From assembly GCF_031755915.1 (NCBI RefSeq), contig NC_083379.1:26474001-26538000 (forward strand): DNA of 64,000 nucleotides. The letters are read 5' to 3'. The notes under the pieces are model-generated. The model made no database searches. It saw nothing but the letters and a program-made list of their open reading frames with translations, and was not told the origin of the DNA. This document shows, one piece after another, positions 32,512 through 43,891 of this stretch; position 1 is the first letter of the stretch; each line of letters begins with the position of its first letter. A program made the translations under genes and the position numbers. Source of the stretch: Ziziphus jujuba (lineage: Eukaryota; Streptophyta; Magnoliopsida; Rosales; Rhamnaceae).

Positions 32512-33298
32512 CCTAATACCAAATCATTTTATATGACCTTTCGCAACATAAGGTATCGCAGAGTCAATAGGGCATGGTCCTTGAGGCATTGCAGAGCTGA
32601 GGCCTCTCAACCAGTCTCTACATCACATGATAATAATAGAGGATTGAGTCATATATAAAATCATAACTCTAACCATAATCAAATCAATATCTGTATTTGT
32701 AACCTTGGTATTCTTGGCATTCATTATCATTAATCCATATCTCACATATATCCTAAACAAAATATCATTTATTTCCTTATATCCTTACCCAAAAGCTCAA
32801 TGTAACTATTTGACATATCATTGCAAATTATATATGAATAAATTAAATAAGATAATCAAATTATAAATATTTCTTATATAATAATCAATCCAACTACCAA
32901 AAATTTTCAAATATCAAGATCCACAATTTCACCATGAGCATATCAAACTTTGGAAATAATTAAAGTCTTGCTAAAAATTGCGTGGAATGATAACTTTTAT
33001 ATACATTCACATATATAAACATATATATTTATAACCAAAATTTATATAAAATTTCATAAAACTTCAAAGACCGTAAATCATTAATTTAACATGCTTAAAA
33101 ATATTTAGGAAAATAAATTCACTCATAGAGATACAACTTAATCCTGATTTGTTATTGGATTACTTCTCGCCTCTGTCAAGGTGCCTAAAATATGACAATA
33201 ACACTTCTTAGGCTTTTAAAAGTTAAACAAGCGACATTAGTACGTACCAAATATCTTAAAATAATTTTTACAAAACTTCAATTACAAGAATTTGCCAT
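32512..33298. repeat. Old large LTR-like repeat, middle part
   Basis: Continues the repeat from 29600. The block CTTCTTAGGCT...ACGTACCAAATAT (about 33205-33255) matches TTTCTTAGGCT...GTATACCAAATAT at 61083-61132 in the copy at 60247-62263. It ends where gypsy E is inserted. Confidence 0.6.
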
Positions 33299-34394
33299 TG
33301 ATACGAACCTAAGTCGACTTACTCCTAAACTCGTATTAAATTAGCCCGGATCACGATTAAGTTCAAGTTGATATGGTCACCTCAACCTCTAATTAACCTA
33401 TGACTAGAAACCTTGGTATATGATTAAGACGCCACAATATGTGATGGATGTCCTATTGATAAGTCAAAACTAAAACACCTATTTTCTAAAGGTGTTTTAG
33501 GTGTTCAAAGAGAACTAAGAGAATTCTATCTTACAAATTAATTTCTAAATAATATTAAATGTGCAGTCTCATTGAAAAATAAGTCCTTAAATAGGCTAAA
33601 GTCACAAAATAATAAACTCTAAACAACTAGATAAAATTCAACCCAAAGGAATTAGGAAACAAGTGTGTCCAAATTTTTCATGCTTTCCTAAACTAATTTG
33701 GATTAAATAATTCTCTTATTTTGAATTAGAAATTAATTAATTTACAATGGAAGTAATAAAATAATAACTTTCCTAAGTTTTTTTTTTCCAGCAAATAAGT
33801 AAATAAAAACCAAATAAAAGACTAATTTTCTAAAATAAAAAGTCATTCAAATTAGGAAACTAGTTTACTAGTTTGACTACTAAGCTAACTTTGACCAATT
33901 TCCAACTTGTAAGGACTCCAAATCAGTTCCAATGTGCCATGTAGGATGCCAAATAGGATTATTTATGATTCCCATAAATTACCCTTGATTGAAACAAAGA
34001 GAAAATGCCAAATCAACAAAATACAATAAAGCTAGCAGCAAATACAGCATTTTGGTTGCTTTTGATTCTATCTTGTCCTGATTCCATGACCTCTTAATGA
34101 TGTTAATTGAATTCAAGAAGTGCTGAACCCATTCCGTACTGCCCAGAATCCATAATTACACTAAAACAGCTACCCAGATCTATATTGTCTTCCACCACTT
34201 GAATGCTTAAAACAAGCTTCGAATCTTCAGGTATTAACAAGCCCTTTTGAGAATTAATAACTCCTTGTATAAGACCAGCCAAATTGTCCTTAAATCTCTT
34301 GGCCTAATCCCTAGTGATTGGCCCGGTCTTCAACTGCATTGAATCTGCACTTTAGCAGGTTATTGGTTATGTGGGCACAGGCGGGTTCTCATCA
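33299..34394 (-). repeat. 3' LTR of gypsy E
   Basis: 1096 bp, minus strand TGATGAGAACC...GGTTCGTATCA. It belongs to a different subfamily from the LTRs of D in the stretch 34040-34150. The tail frame is broken by stops. Confidence 0.9.
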
Positions 34395-35560
34395 ATCCCC
34401 TCTTCTGGAAAAAGATTTGGCCTCAAATCAAAATCATCTCGTGTAGGAAAAGGAGATAAATAAGCAATATTAAATGTAGCACTGACATTATACTCACCCG
34501 GTAAGTCAAGGTTGTAAGCATTCTCATTAATCCTTTCCAAAATTTGAAAAGGTCCATCCCCGCGCAGCATAAGCTTTAACTTTCTTTGCTCAAAAAATCT
34601 CTCGTTTCTTAAATGCAACTAAACCCAATCTCTAGGTTTGAAAACAACTTTAATCCAGCCTTGGTTAGCACTCCTTACATATTGTTCAGTCCTCCTTTCA
34701 ATATTTACCTTGGTCTTCTCATGAATCTACTTCATAAAATTAGCTTTTTGCTTTCCATCTAGATTAGCATATTCACTTAAAGGTAGCTTCATAAAATTAG
34801 CTTTTCGCTTTCCATCTAGATTAGCACATTCACTTAAAGGTAAATGTGTTAAATCTAATGGAGTCAAAGGATTAAAACCATAAACAATCTCAAATGGTTT
34901 ATATTTAGTAGCTGAATGCAAAGACCTATTATAAGCAAATTCAACATGTGGCAAATATTCTTCCTATGTTCTTAAATTTCTACCAATTAAATCCTTTAAC
35001 AATATAGACAAAATCCTATTTACTACTTCGGTTTGTCCATCAGTTTGTGGATGACAAGTAGTTGAAAATAAATGTTTAGTTCCTAACTTAGACCACAAAG
35101 TTTTTCAAAAATAACTTAAGAATTTAGCATTCCTATCCGATACAATAGTTCTAGGCATACCATGCAACCTCACAATTTTTTTAAAGAATAAGTTAGCAAC
35201 ATTAGGTGCATCATCAGTTTTATTACATGTAATAAAATGTGCCATATTAGAAAATCTATCCACAACAACAAAAACTAAATCCTTACTTGTTTTGGACCTA
35301 GGTAAACCAAGAAAAAAATCCATAGACAAATCTACCCAAGGAAAGGTTGAAATCGGCAAAAGATGATACAAACCATGCGACTTCAATTTAGACTTAGCTT
35401 TTCGGCATTTCAAGCAGTTTCACATATTCTCTTCACATCTCTTCTCATGTTAGGCCAATAAAAATATTCTTACAGCAAAGATTAAGTTTTTAAAACACCA
35501 AAATGACCCATTAAACCACCACCATGACCTTCTCTCACTAACAATTCTTGAATGCTACAA
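34395..35560 (-). pseudogene. gypsy E integrase
   Basis: The polypurine tract AGAAGAGGGGAT at 34395-34406 is also coding. Pieces seen: a zinc-finger remnant near 35410-35560, then the core at 35105-35413 ([20 protein letters not shown] and [14 protein letters not shown], the first two acidic residues). Then [20 protein letters not shown] (34727-34954) and the C-terminal GPFQILERINENAYNLDLPG (34367-34618). The third catalytic region lies in the broken stretch 34990-35060. A 57-bp in-frame duplication lies at 34730-34843. Confidence 0.85.
34730..34843 (-). repeat. 57-bp tandem duplication in integrase
   Basis: Two adjacent copies of a 57-bp unit (34730-34786 and 34787-34843) differ at a few bases. 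They encode two 19-residue blocks, each LPLSE.ANLDGK.KANFMK. Copies A and D show no such doubling; A has a single [15 protein letters not shown]. Confidence 0.9.
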
Positions 35561-35683
35561 TTAGGCACACAAAGTTGGTTTTCCCTAAACAAATATCCCT
35601 TAAAGATGTAAAAATTATTAAACCCATGTTTTGTACAACTCCTAAATATTTCACCAAAGTCACTATCAGGCTAAAAAATTCTT

Positions 35684-37088
35684 TCAATTGTTCAAATTCA
35701 AGCAACTAGCATCTAAGGTAGAAAATAGTACATACCTTCGAGATAACGCATCAGCAACCACATTTTCCTTATCTTTTTTGTAGCGGATAATATAAGAAAA
35801 AGTTTTAATGAACTCAATCCACTTAGCATGCCCTTGGTTAAGCTTCCCTTGACCTTTAATGTGCTTAAAAGATTCATGATCCGTATGAATCACAAACTCC
35901 TTCGGCATTAAGTAATGTTGTCATGTCTCTAAAGCTTTCACCAAAACATACGTCTCTTTGTCATAGGTCAAGTAGTTTAGGACAGCTCCAAATTTCTCAA
36001 TAAACTAGGCTATGAATCTTCCTTCTTGCATTAAAACAGCTCCAATACCTATACCCGAAGCATCACACTCAATTTCAAAAGTTTTAGAAAAATTAGGCAA
36101 AACTAGTAAAGGTGAATTAGTTAATTTTTCTTTCAACAAGATAAAAGAATTTTCTTGTGCTTCCCCCCATTTGAAGCCAACATTTTTCTTTACAACTTCG
36201 GTCAAAGGCACTGCAATTGTGCTAAAATTCTTGACAAATCTTTGGTAGAAACTAGCCAAACCATGAAAACTCCTCACTTGGGTTATAGAGGTAGGTTTCG
36301 GCCACTCTTAGATTGCTTGCACCTTGGATTGATCAACTTTAATTCCTGCAGCACTTACGACAAATCCTAGGAAAACAAGTTCATCTTTACAAAAATCACA
36401 GTTTTTCATGTTAGCAAATAACCTTTCTTTCCTGAGCATGTTTAAAACTTGCTTAAGATGTCCTAGATACTCATCAAGGTTTTGGCTATACACTAAAATA
36501 TCATCAAAATATACTACTACGAATTTACCAATGAATGGACACATGACATGATTCATTAACCTCATGAAAGTGCTAGGTGAATTAGTTAAACCAAAAGGCA
36601 CCACTAATCATTCATACAATCCATACTTAATTTTAAATACGGTTTTTCATTCATCCCCCTCTTTCATTCTAATTTGATGATATCCACTTCTAAGATTAAT
36701 CTTTGAAAACATGCATACACCATGTAACTCATCAAGCATATCATCTAATCTAGGAATTGGATGTCTATACTTAATGGTAATATTATTTATAACTCTACAA
36801 TCAACACACATGCCATGATCCATATTTTTTAAGTACTAACAAAATAGGAACAACACATGGATTTATGCTCTCACTAATATAACCCTTATCGAATAACTCA
36901 CTTACCCGCCTTTGTAGCTCTTTTGTGTCATCGGAATTACTCCTATATGCAGGTCTATTAGAAATTGCACCTCCTAGTACAAAGTCAATTTGATGTTCAA
37001 TCTCTCGAATATGTGGTAAACTATTAGGAATCTCCTCCGGAAAGACATCTTCAAAATCCTGTAAAAGAGATGAGATAGAACTTGGCAA
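35684..37088 (-). pseudogene. gypsy E reverse transcriptase-RNase H
   Basis: RT N-terminal part at 36801-37088 (LLQDFEDVFPEEIPNSLPHI, RPAYRSNSDDTKELQRRVSE). The palm part at 36308-36604 has [18 protein letters not shown] and YFDDILVYS (YFDD near 36497-36508). Connection and RNase H at 36005-36277 ([20 protein letters not shown]) and 35684-35908 ([33 protein letters not shown]). The RT stretch between 36605 and 36800 holds stops. Confidence 0.88.
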
Positions 37089-38056
37089 TTAAAGTTCTTT
37101 GGGATTAGCTTGATCATTTAAATAATTATCTTTATAAATCATGACCAGCAATAGTTTCTTACTCAAAAGTGCTTTATTAACATCTCCAAAACTAAGATAG
37201 AAATTTTTATTTTTCTTTTCTTTCCTCTCTTTTTCTTTCTCTCTCACGGACTCTATTGTTTTCATCTCACTCTCGACTTTTCTTGGATTTTTCTCACTCT
37301 CAGCTTTGTCATTGTTTTTCCCCTCACCATTGAGTTTAGAGCACTTACCTGGATGTGGTTGTTCGACCTTGCCCTCTTGGATAGATGGTGAAGCCGTGAG
37401 CGCCATACTAACCTTTTCTTTAAACTTTTCAACCTCACTCCTTTATTGCATTTGAAGTTGGTTTCTAAACACTTCCTTTGGAGTTGATGGCTCTAGCTTA
37501 ATCTTTTTCCTTTTAAATTTAAATACAATGGCATTCTCTCTCCCATAGTGTACGACATCCTTATCAAATTGTCATGGCCTCCCAATAAAATATGACCAGT
37601 ATGCATAGAAACCACATCACACAATACAACATCCACATATGTATCAATGTTGAATTTTACTTTGGCTTGTTTGTTTACTTTCGCTTCACCACTATCATTA
37701 AGCCATTATAATCTATATGGTTCTGGATGTTTAATAGTTGCTAAGCCTAATTTATCAACTACCAAATTACTAATTACATTAGCACAACATCCACTATCAA
37801 CTATCATACTACAAATGTTACCTTGAATTTCACATCGGATGTGGAAGATGTTCTCTCTTCGAATTTGATCCTCATCTTTGTACACGGTTAGAATCTTTCT
37901 TACCACCAAACTCAATTTAGCCCTTGAAGCCTTAAGTGTTTTGGATTCCCCATGTTCCTCACCTTTAATTTCTTCTTCTTCAAATTCGATTTTAGCCTCA
38001 CTTTCTTCACTTTCTTCACTTTCGGATTTCAAGTCTCCATTACGTTTCAGCACCAT
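37089..38056 (-). pseudogene. gypsy E protease and linker
   Basis: Within 37706-38056 the active site reads IVDSGCCANVISNLVVDKLG, so the catalytic Asp-Ser-Gly is intact. It is preceded by an acidic stretch (SESEESEESEAKIEFEEEE) and by ENIFHIRCEIQGNICSM. The rest of protease, with LGRPW-type sequence near 37580, is broken. A Lys/Glu-rich linker at 37089-37406 ends KNKNFYLSFGDVNKALLSKK. Confidence 0.82.
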
Positions 38057-38558
38057 GATTCTCCTATTTAAGCATTTACTAGCAATGTGTCCTCATCTCT
38101 GGCACTTAAAACACATAATATCACCAGTTCTATGTGGGATTGATTCTCCAAACACTTGGATTTGATCTCTCGCTGTTTGTAGCACCTCCAAGCAGTGAGC
38201 TTGTACCTCTCCTCTTAAATTGGTTCCCAAGTTTGAGAGCTACATGCAACATCTCTTCCAATTCCACATATTGTTGTAATTCCAATTTATTGGTTATCTC
38301 TCAATTCAACCCTCCTAGAAACCGTGCCATGGTTGTTTCTCTATGTTCGTTCAATCTCATCATGAGCATCTCCATCTCCTTGTAGTAATCTTTCACGATC
38401 CTACTATCTTGTGATAATATTGGAGTCTTTGATGTAGCAACATATGGTAATGACTTGGTACAAACCTCTTTCTCATGGCTCCTTTCATTTTTCACCAAGT
38501 AGTAATCGATTCATCACCTACTCTTCTTTGGGTACTTTGCTCATTTGTCCACCATTGG
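38057..38558 (-). pseudogene. gypsy E gag, C-terminal part
   Basis: Contains a knuckle with one disrupted position (CFKCQ.GHIASKC near 38070-38115), the helix region near 38210-38290 and KDYYKEMEMLMMRLNEHRET (38340-38400). It stops at ATTGG (38554-38558), where copy D is inserted; the N-terminal part of the same gag resumes at 47244. Confidence 0.85.
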
Positions 38559-38625
38559 TAATATGAACCTGGACGATCTGCTCCTAAACCCGTATTATAT
38601 TAATCCGGATTTAATTATGTTCAAG
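38559..38625 (-). repeat. 3' LTR of gypsy D, terminal scrap
   Basis: Aligns base for base with the LTR end at 46122 (TAATATGAACC for TGATACGAACC), then stops at 38625 where the CACTA-like sequence starts. Confidence 0.88.
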
Positions 38626-39240
38626 CACTACTAAAAAAAAAAAAACCTTTTAGCGACCATTAATTTGGTTGCATAACATCGTATTTTGGTCACTACTAAT
38701 TTTTAGATACCAAAAAATAATGGTCACTGCATGGTCGCCCAAACGTTGTAACAAATTCTCTTTTGTGACCAATCAATATTAGTTGCTAAATGTTTTATCT
38801 TTTTAGCAACCAGTTATGAAAAAGTCTGTGACCAGTAATTGGTCCTTAAACGTCCTTGAATATTACACATGGCACCAATTTTAAACTTTTACCAACCAAT
38901 AATAAAATATGAGCAACCAATATTTGGTCACTCACTATCGTGTTGGTGACCATTTATAATCACTATAAGCATATACTTTGGTCATCCAAAACTTATAACT
39001 TGGCAACTAAAATTGTTCACTGGCTATTAATTGGTCATTGAGAAATTTTTCATTAACGAATGTTGTAGTTATTAATAATCATTGACAATTTAAAATACAT
39101 TTTAATGACCAAAGCGTTAGTCATTGTGTCTCTTTTTGAGTGACCGAATATTGGTTAATAACAATTAATAAAGTTGAAAAATGTTCCAACAACCAAATTC
39201 ATTTATAGAAACAGTGGCATCATCAATAACCAATATTAGG
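38626..39240 (+). mobile_element. CACTA transposon terminal region
   Basis: Starts CACTACTAAAAAAAA, the CACTA/En-Spm terminal inverted repeat form, followed by CTTTTAGCGACCATTAATTT. Over the next 600 bp short subterminal motifs recur in both orientations (GGTCACTA, TAGCAACCA, TTGGTCAC, GTGACCA), as in CACTA ends. No matching right terminus (TAGTAGTG) or transposase sequence was found before 42427, so this is one end only. The right limit is where the motifs fade. Confidence 0.75.
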
Positions 39241-40279
39241 TTTCTGTAAACCTTTATTTAAGTATCCATTGAACTAGTTGGTAAAATATAATTTGAGAGA
39301 TTGATAGTAAATTATACTTATGCATTTTAATAAATATTAATAATATTATATAATTTCAATTATATGTTTAACCAAAAAGTATAACACTAAATATATATTA
39401 TTATAAATTTCATTACATACATGAAATTGTTATCACACTTACATTGCAAATATAAAATATTAAAAAGGAAAAGCATCTATATATAATATGAATAAAGAAA
39501 ACGATATAATTTATACTTGTGACATGCTACAATGTAATTTGAAAAGCACTCACCAATATCCATGCTTATTATAGTTGTACCATAAACTATATCTATGCAT
39601 GTTTCTTGTAATCATTCCATCTCATTCTTAAATATAAAAAAATAAAAAATAAAAAAATAGAAGACAAAATACAAACGAAATATACTAATTGATTGATATT
39701 GGGGAAAAAAACATGTGCATAACTGTTTCAGCTATAATAGTATTCTATAATAAATATCCCTCACTTCCATTTAAATTTTCGAAGAACACTAAATGCATTT
39801 GTGAATATTTTACAAATATAGGCAATAATAAAATTTAGAAAAGAAAGATAAACTCTAAAAAATGCAAGAATCATTTCACCAATAAAACATTTTTTATTAA
39901 GCCAATAACATTCATGATTGAGCATAAATTCAACCAAAAAATACATAATTAATTATCAATCAAAACAAACTCTACACAAATATATAAGTTATTCTCAATC
40001 TAAAAATAACTTGCACAAGGTAAAACATTGAAGGAAATAGAATCACTGTTACTATAAATAGAATACAGTACATTGCTTACAACTTTAAACTGAAAATTTT
40101 GAAGCTTGGACAAAATTACTGACAAATTTCTCAACATTTGCAGTAACAAAAACATGGAAATGATGATAATCCTGAAACAATAAAAACTATGAACTTTTAA
40201 AATTTAAAAAAAAAAACCACAATGCATAAAGTTGAACTATTATAGTATACTGAGCATTTGAGTTACAATACGAAAATAA
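39241..40279. other. No recognisable feature
   Basis: AT-rich sequence between the CACTA end and the large-LTR fragment. It could be interior of the CACTA element, but no coding motif supports this. Confidence 0.45.
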
Positions 40280-42427
40280 AAGTTGTGACAATAGAGAAAA
40301 GAAAGAAATATTACAGGATAGGAAATAGGAAAATGAAGAAAGACAAAACTCCTCGAATTATCCACAATGGAAAGATGTCGAGCTCGCCTCAGACGTCAAC
40401 GTCTACTAACCTGGACCTAGGGAAACAAATTTAAAAACGTAAGATGCTAATTATCTTAATGAGTGATCCGAGCTACTATACCATAATATTAATAATGCTA
40501 GAATAATAATAATAGTAATTATTTGAAGATGATGTTGCTCTCAAAATTCTCACAACTCACTCAGTTGGAAAAGTTCCCATTCTAAAGCATTTCACAAAAC
40601 TCAACATTCATGTACCCCGAAACGTAAGGACATCATAAATGAATAAATGCAAACAGCAACAAATATTTGAAATTTACCTTGAGAATATATCAATAACAAT
40701 TAATTGAATTTATAGTAAATTACCACAAGATAAATAAGATCACATCTAAATAAATGAATAAATAAATAACAAATTTCATATTAGATGAATTCAACCCAAT
40801 CAAATTAACCAAGCAAGATTTAACACAATATACACTCTTTGTTTCAATTACCATTTTGAAAAACATTTAACTTTGATAATCAGGTGGGAGAAAAATAACT
40901 TGACGCACCATATTATATACCAGTGCTACCCTACAGTGCCCAGCATCCCAAGGCACCGTCTGGCGAGGAGGTTATAGAGAGAAAACCGGCATCCAAGCCG
41001 CCTTGGGGTCCCAGCAACGCCAATGCTAAAAACTCAATCCCAGCCACGGAGGGGGACGGTTATGGCCAATATCAAACTTGTCTGCCCTCGGTCCGATGGC
41101 AACCACCGGAGAGTATAAACCTGTGTGTATCACACTCCACCAGCGCGCTAATCACATCCACAACTACAGAACACCGGTACTGTAAGGGTGCGTCTAAAAA
41201 CCATATATATATATATATATACCAATTCCCAATTTTTATAAAACAAGTGATAACACCCACAACTTCAATTCATCAAGTAAGCCATCATCTTAATATCCAA
41301 AGGTGTATATATATATATATATCCAATATTTCTCAATACCATAAAATAATTTTCCCACTATTGTTTCAATGCATGATAACATTTAAATAAATATTTACAC
41401 AGGATCAAATACATTAATATTTTATTCAGATAAATAATACTCGGTACCTGGGGGTTTAACACAAACGGTGTCCAAAATTGGTAAATAAGGTATCAACGGA
41501 AAGCTAAGGGGACGAGGATCATATTACCGACCTTCGTTGGACTGAACTCAACCGAAGGTGGTCGAAAAGTGGAAGAAAGGTTTCGGCCAAACTTCAACTT
41601 GTTGTGTCTCCCAAACAGCAGGGAATTGAGCTGAATGGACCTCAAAATCGAGCTCACGAGGTCCAAAATAAGGGAAATAGGGTATGAAATCGGACTAGGT
41701 TGGCCAGAAAACAACAAAATCGGTGGAAAATCAGATTTGGTCGTCACTAGCTTCATCTGCCGATCTGGGCACGTCACCAATTGACCAACTGCCAAACTTG
41801 GCAATTGAGCTCGCTGACAACTGGGCTTCATTGATGGCCGGCGCGTGTGGCCATCCGGTGGCCTGAAATGGTGCAGACCGAGAGAGAGAGAGAGATTGAT
41901 GGGAAGGAGAAAGAAAAGAAAAGAAGAAGAAGAAGAAAGAAGAAGGAAGAAGAAAGAGAAGGCATGTGGGGCATTTTCCCCACGTGGGGGAAAGAAAAAA
42001 AGAAAAGAAAAGAAAAGAAAAATAAATATATATATATATAATAATATTAAAATAATACAGTATTTGAAAAAAACTTTGCATATCCATAATTTGTAAACAA
42101 CATATTCGTTTCGGGCATGCCGCAAGTCTATGAACTCATATCAACGAGTACTTCACAACAATGCATGAGTCAAAGCTTAACTTTGCACGAACAAAAATTC
42201 AACTCCGGCACCTCTTGGATAGTTCAGACCTCAACTTGTTTTGCTCATATCTTTCAAACTGTAGCCTCGTTTTCAACGTGCTACTAGTCTATGGACTCGG
42301 GTCGATGCGTAATTTGCAACGGTACCCTGGTCAAAGAGAAATTCCATCTGGAACAAAAAGTCAAATTTTTTTAACCCACTCAATCAACACGCAAAAATTT
42401 CGATATACTTCGGGATGGGATGTTACA
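40280..42427 (-). repeat. Fragment of large TGTAACA-type LTR
   Basis: Collinear with the solo LTR at 29601-32506 but diverged. Shared blocks include GAAAGAAATATTACA, GATGCTAAT.ATCT.A.TGAG, CAGCATCCCAAGGCACCG-type sequence near 40940, GGAGGTTATAGAGAGAAA and GTGCTACTAGTCTA near 42275. It ends GGGATGGGATGTTACA at 42427, the expected terminus. The left end is missing. It carries (AT)n runs at 41203-41220 and 41305-41322 and GA/purine-rich tracts at 41880-42020. Confidence 0.75.
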
Positions 42428-42591
42428 GTATGGACAAGCCCTTTTGAAAATAAATTACCCCATGGATAAAGGCAGCAAGGTTGTCCTTGAATTTCTTAGC
42501 TTAAGCGGTAGTGATTGGCCTGGTCTTCATCCGTATCGGGTTAGCACCCCAGTTGGTTGTCGTTTGTGCGGATTCGAGTGGATTTGCATCA
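42428..42591 (-). repeat. 3' LTR of gypsy D, 5' part
   Basis: Begins (minus strand) TGATGCAAATCC after the polypurine tract AGAGGAGGGGAA (42592-42603) and is cut at 42428 against the large-LTR end. About 0.85 kb of this LTR is missing between here and 38625. Confidence 0.85.
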
Positions 42592-42767
42592 TTCCCCTCC
42601 TCTTTAAAAGGATTTGCCTTCATATCAAAGTCATCACCTGCAACAAAAGGAGATAAATCAGCAACATTAAATGTGGCATTAACATTATTCTCACCTGTTA
42701 AATAAAGTTTGTAGGCATTCTCGTTAATCCATTCCAAAACTTGAAAAGGTCCATCCACACATGGCAT
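42501..42767 (-). pseudogene. gypsy D integrase C-terminus running into LTR
   Basis: An 88-codon open frame: GPFQVLEWINENAYKLYLTG, then NVNATFNVADLSPFVAGDDF, then NPFKEEGNDANP across the polypurine tract and LTR boundary, ending ANPIRMKTRPITTA inside the LTR. This is the clearest demonstration in the window that the polyprotein tail is LTR-encoded. Confidence 0.88.
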
Positions 42768-42974
42768 GAGCTTTGACTTTCTTTGTTTTGGAAACCTCTC
42801 CTTTCATAAGTGCAACCAAATCAAATCTCTCACAACAAAATCTATAAATACATGCTCATTATGGTAAAAATTACATTTTTTAAAGTTAACAAATAATTTT
42901 TCCCTAATTTTCAAATTTTCACAAAGTAAAGCTCTTAACAAGGCAGATAAAGTTCTATATAACAAAAGCATTTT
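42768..42974 (-). pseudogene. gypsy D collapsed pol region
   Basis: About 200 bp stand where A has about 2.6 kb. Short scraps match, in order, the integrase end (near 42780-42830), the NCDFCKDEF region of RNase H (near 42860-42900) and [12 protein letters not shown] of integrase (near 42920-42955). At least three deletion joints are implied. Confidence 0.7.
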
Positions 42975-43891
42975 TTAATATGCATTTTTATAATTCATGA
43001 CCAGCAATTGTTTCTTACTCAAAATGGCTTTATTAACATCCCCAAAACTAAGATAAAAATTTTTATCTTTCCTTTCTTTTCTTTCTTTTCCTTTCTCACT
43101 CACGGATTCATTGAATTTTACATCACTCTCGGCTTTTGCTCCAAGTTTCTCACTCTCGGTTTTATTTAAATTTTCCACCCAACCTGGGTTTTAGAGGACT
43201 TACCTTGGACAGCAAGCTTACCTTTTCCCTCTTGAATGGATGGTGAAACCATTGGTGCCATACTAGTATTCTCTTTGAGCCTCTCGGCTTCCCTCCTTTG
43301 TTGCATTTGTAATTGGTCTCTAGAAACCTCCTTCGGGATCAATGGCTCCAACTTAACCTTCTTGTCTTTAAACTTAAAAACAATGGAGTTCTCTCTCCCA
43401 TAATTTATGGCATCCTTATCAAATTGCCATGGTCTACCCAACAAAATATGACCCGCGTGCATAGGAACAACATCATGCAATACGACATCCACATATTTAT
43501 CAATACTGAATTTTACTTTGGCTTGTTTATTTACTTTCATCTCACCACTATCATTAAGCCATTGTAATCTATATGGTTCTAGATGTTTAATAGTTATTAA
43601 GCCTAATTTATCAACCACAATGTTACTAATCACATTTGCATAACATTCACTATTAATAATGATACTACAAATCTTACCTTGGATTTTATATCGGTTATGG
43701 AAGATATTTTCTCTTTGAACTTGGTCCTCATCCTTGAATACAGTAAGTACTCTCCTAGAAACCAAGTTTAATTCTACATTGGATGCATGGAGTGTCTCGG
43801 CTTCATCTTCAAGTTCTTCCTCTCCTTGCTTGGTCTCACATTCACTTTCTTCACTTTCCGATTCTAGCTCACCATTACTTTTTAACACCAT
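42975..43891 (-). pseudogene. gypsy D protease and linker
   Basis: A nearly uninterrupted 241-codon frame (43166-43891). It has the acidic stretch SESEESECETKQGEEELEDE, then ENIFHNRYKIQGKICS, then the active-site region IIINSECYANVISNIVVDKL. The family reads IVDSGC here, so the catalytic Asp is Asn and the Gly is Glu. Then QAKVKFSIDKYVDVVLHDVV and GHILLGRPWQFDKDAINYGR, all intact. A Lys/Glu-rich linker follows (42975-43178). The long open frame with a dead active site fits a recent inactivation. Confidence 0.85.

Noticed and set aside
41493..42125. 210-codon frame with hydrophobic and Phe/Ser-rich stretch
   Set aside because: Reads through AT and purine-rich microsatellites in a large-LTR fragment. 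No family motif, and overlapping frames on the opposite strand.
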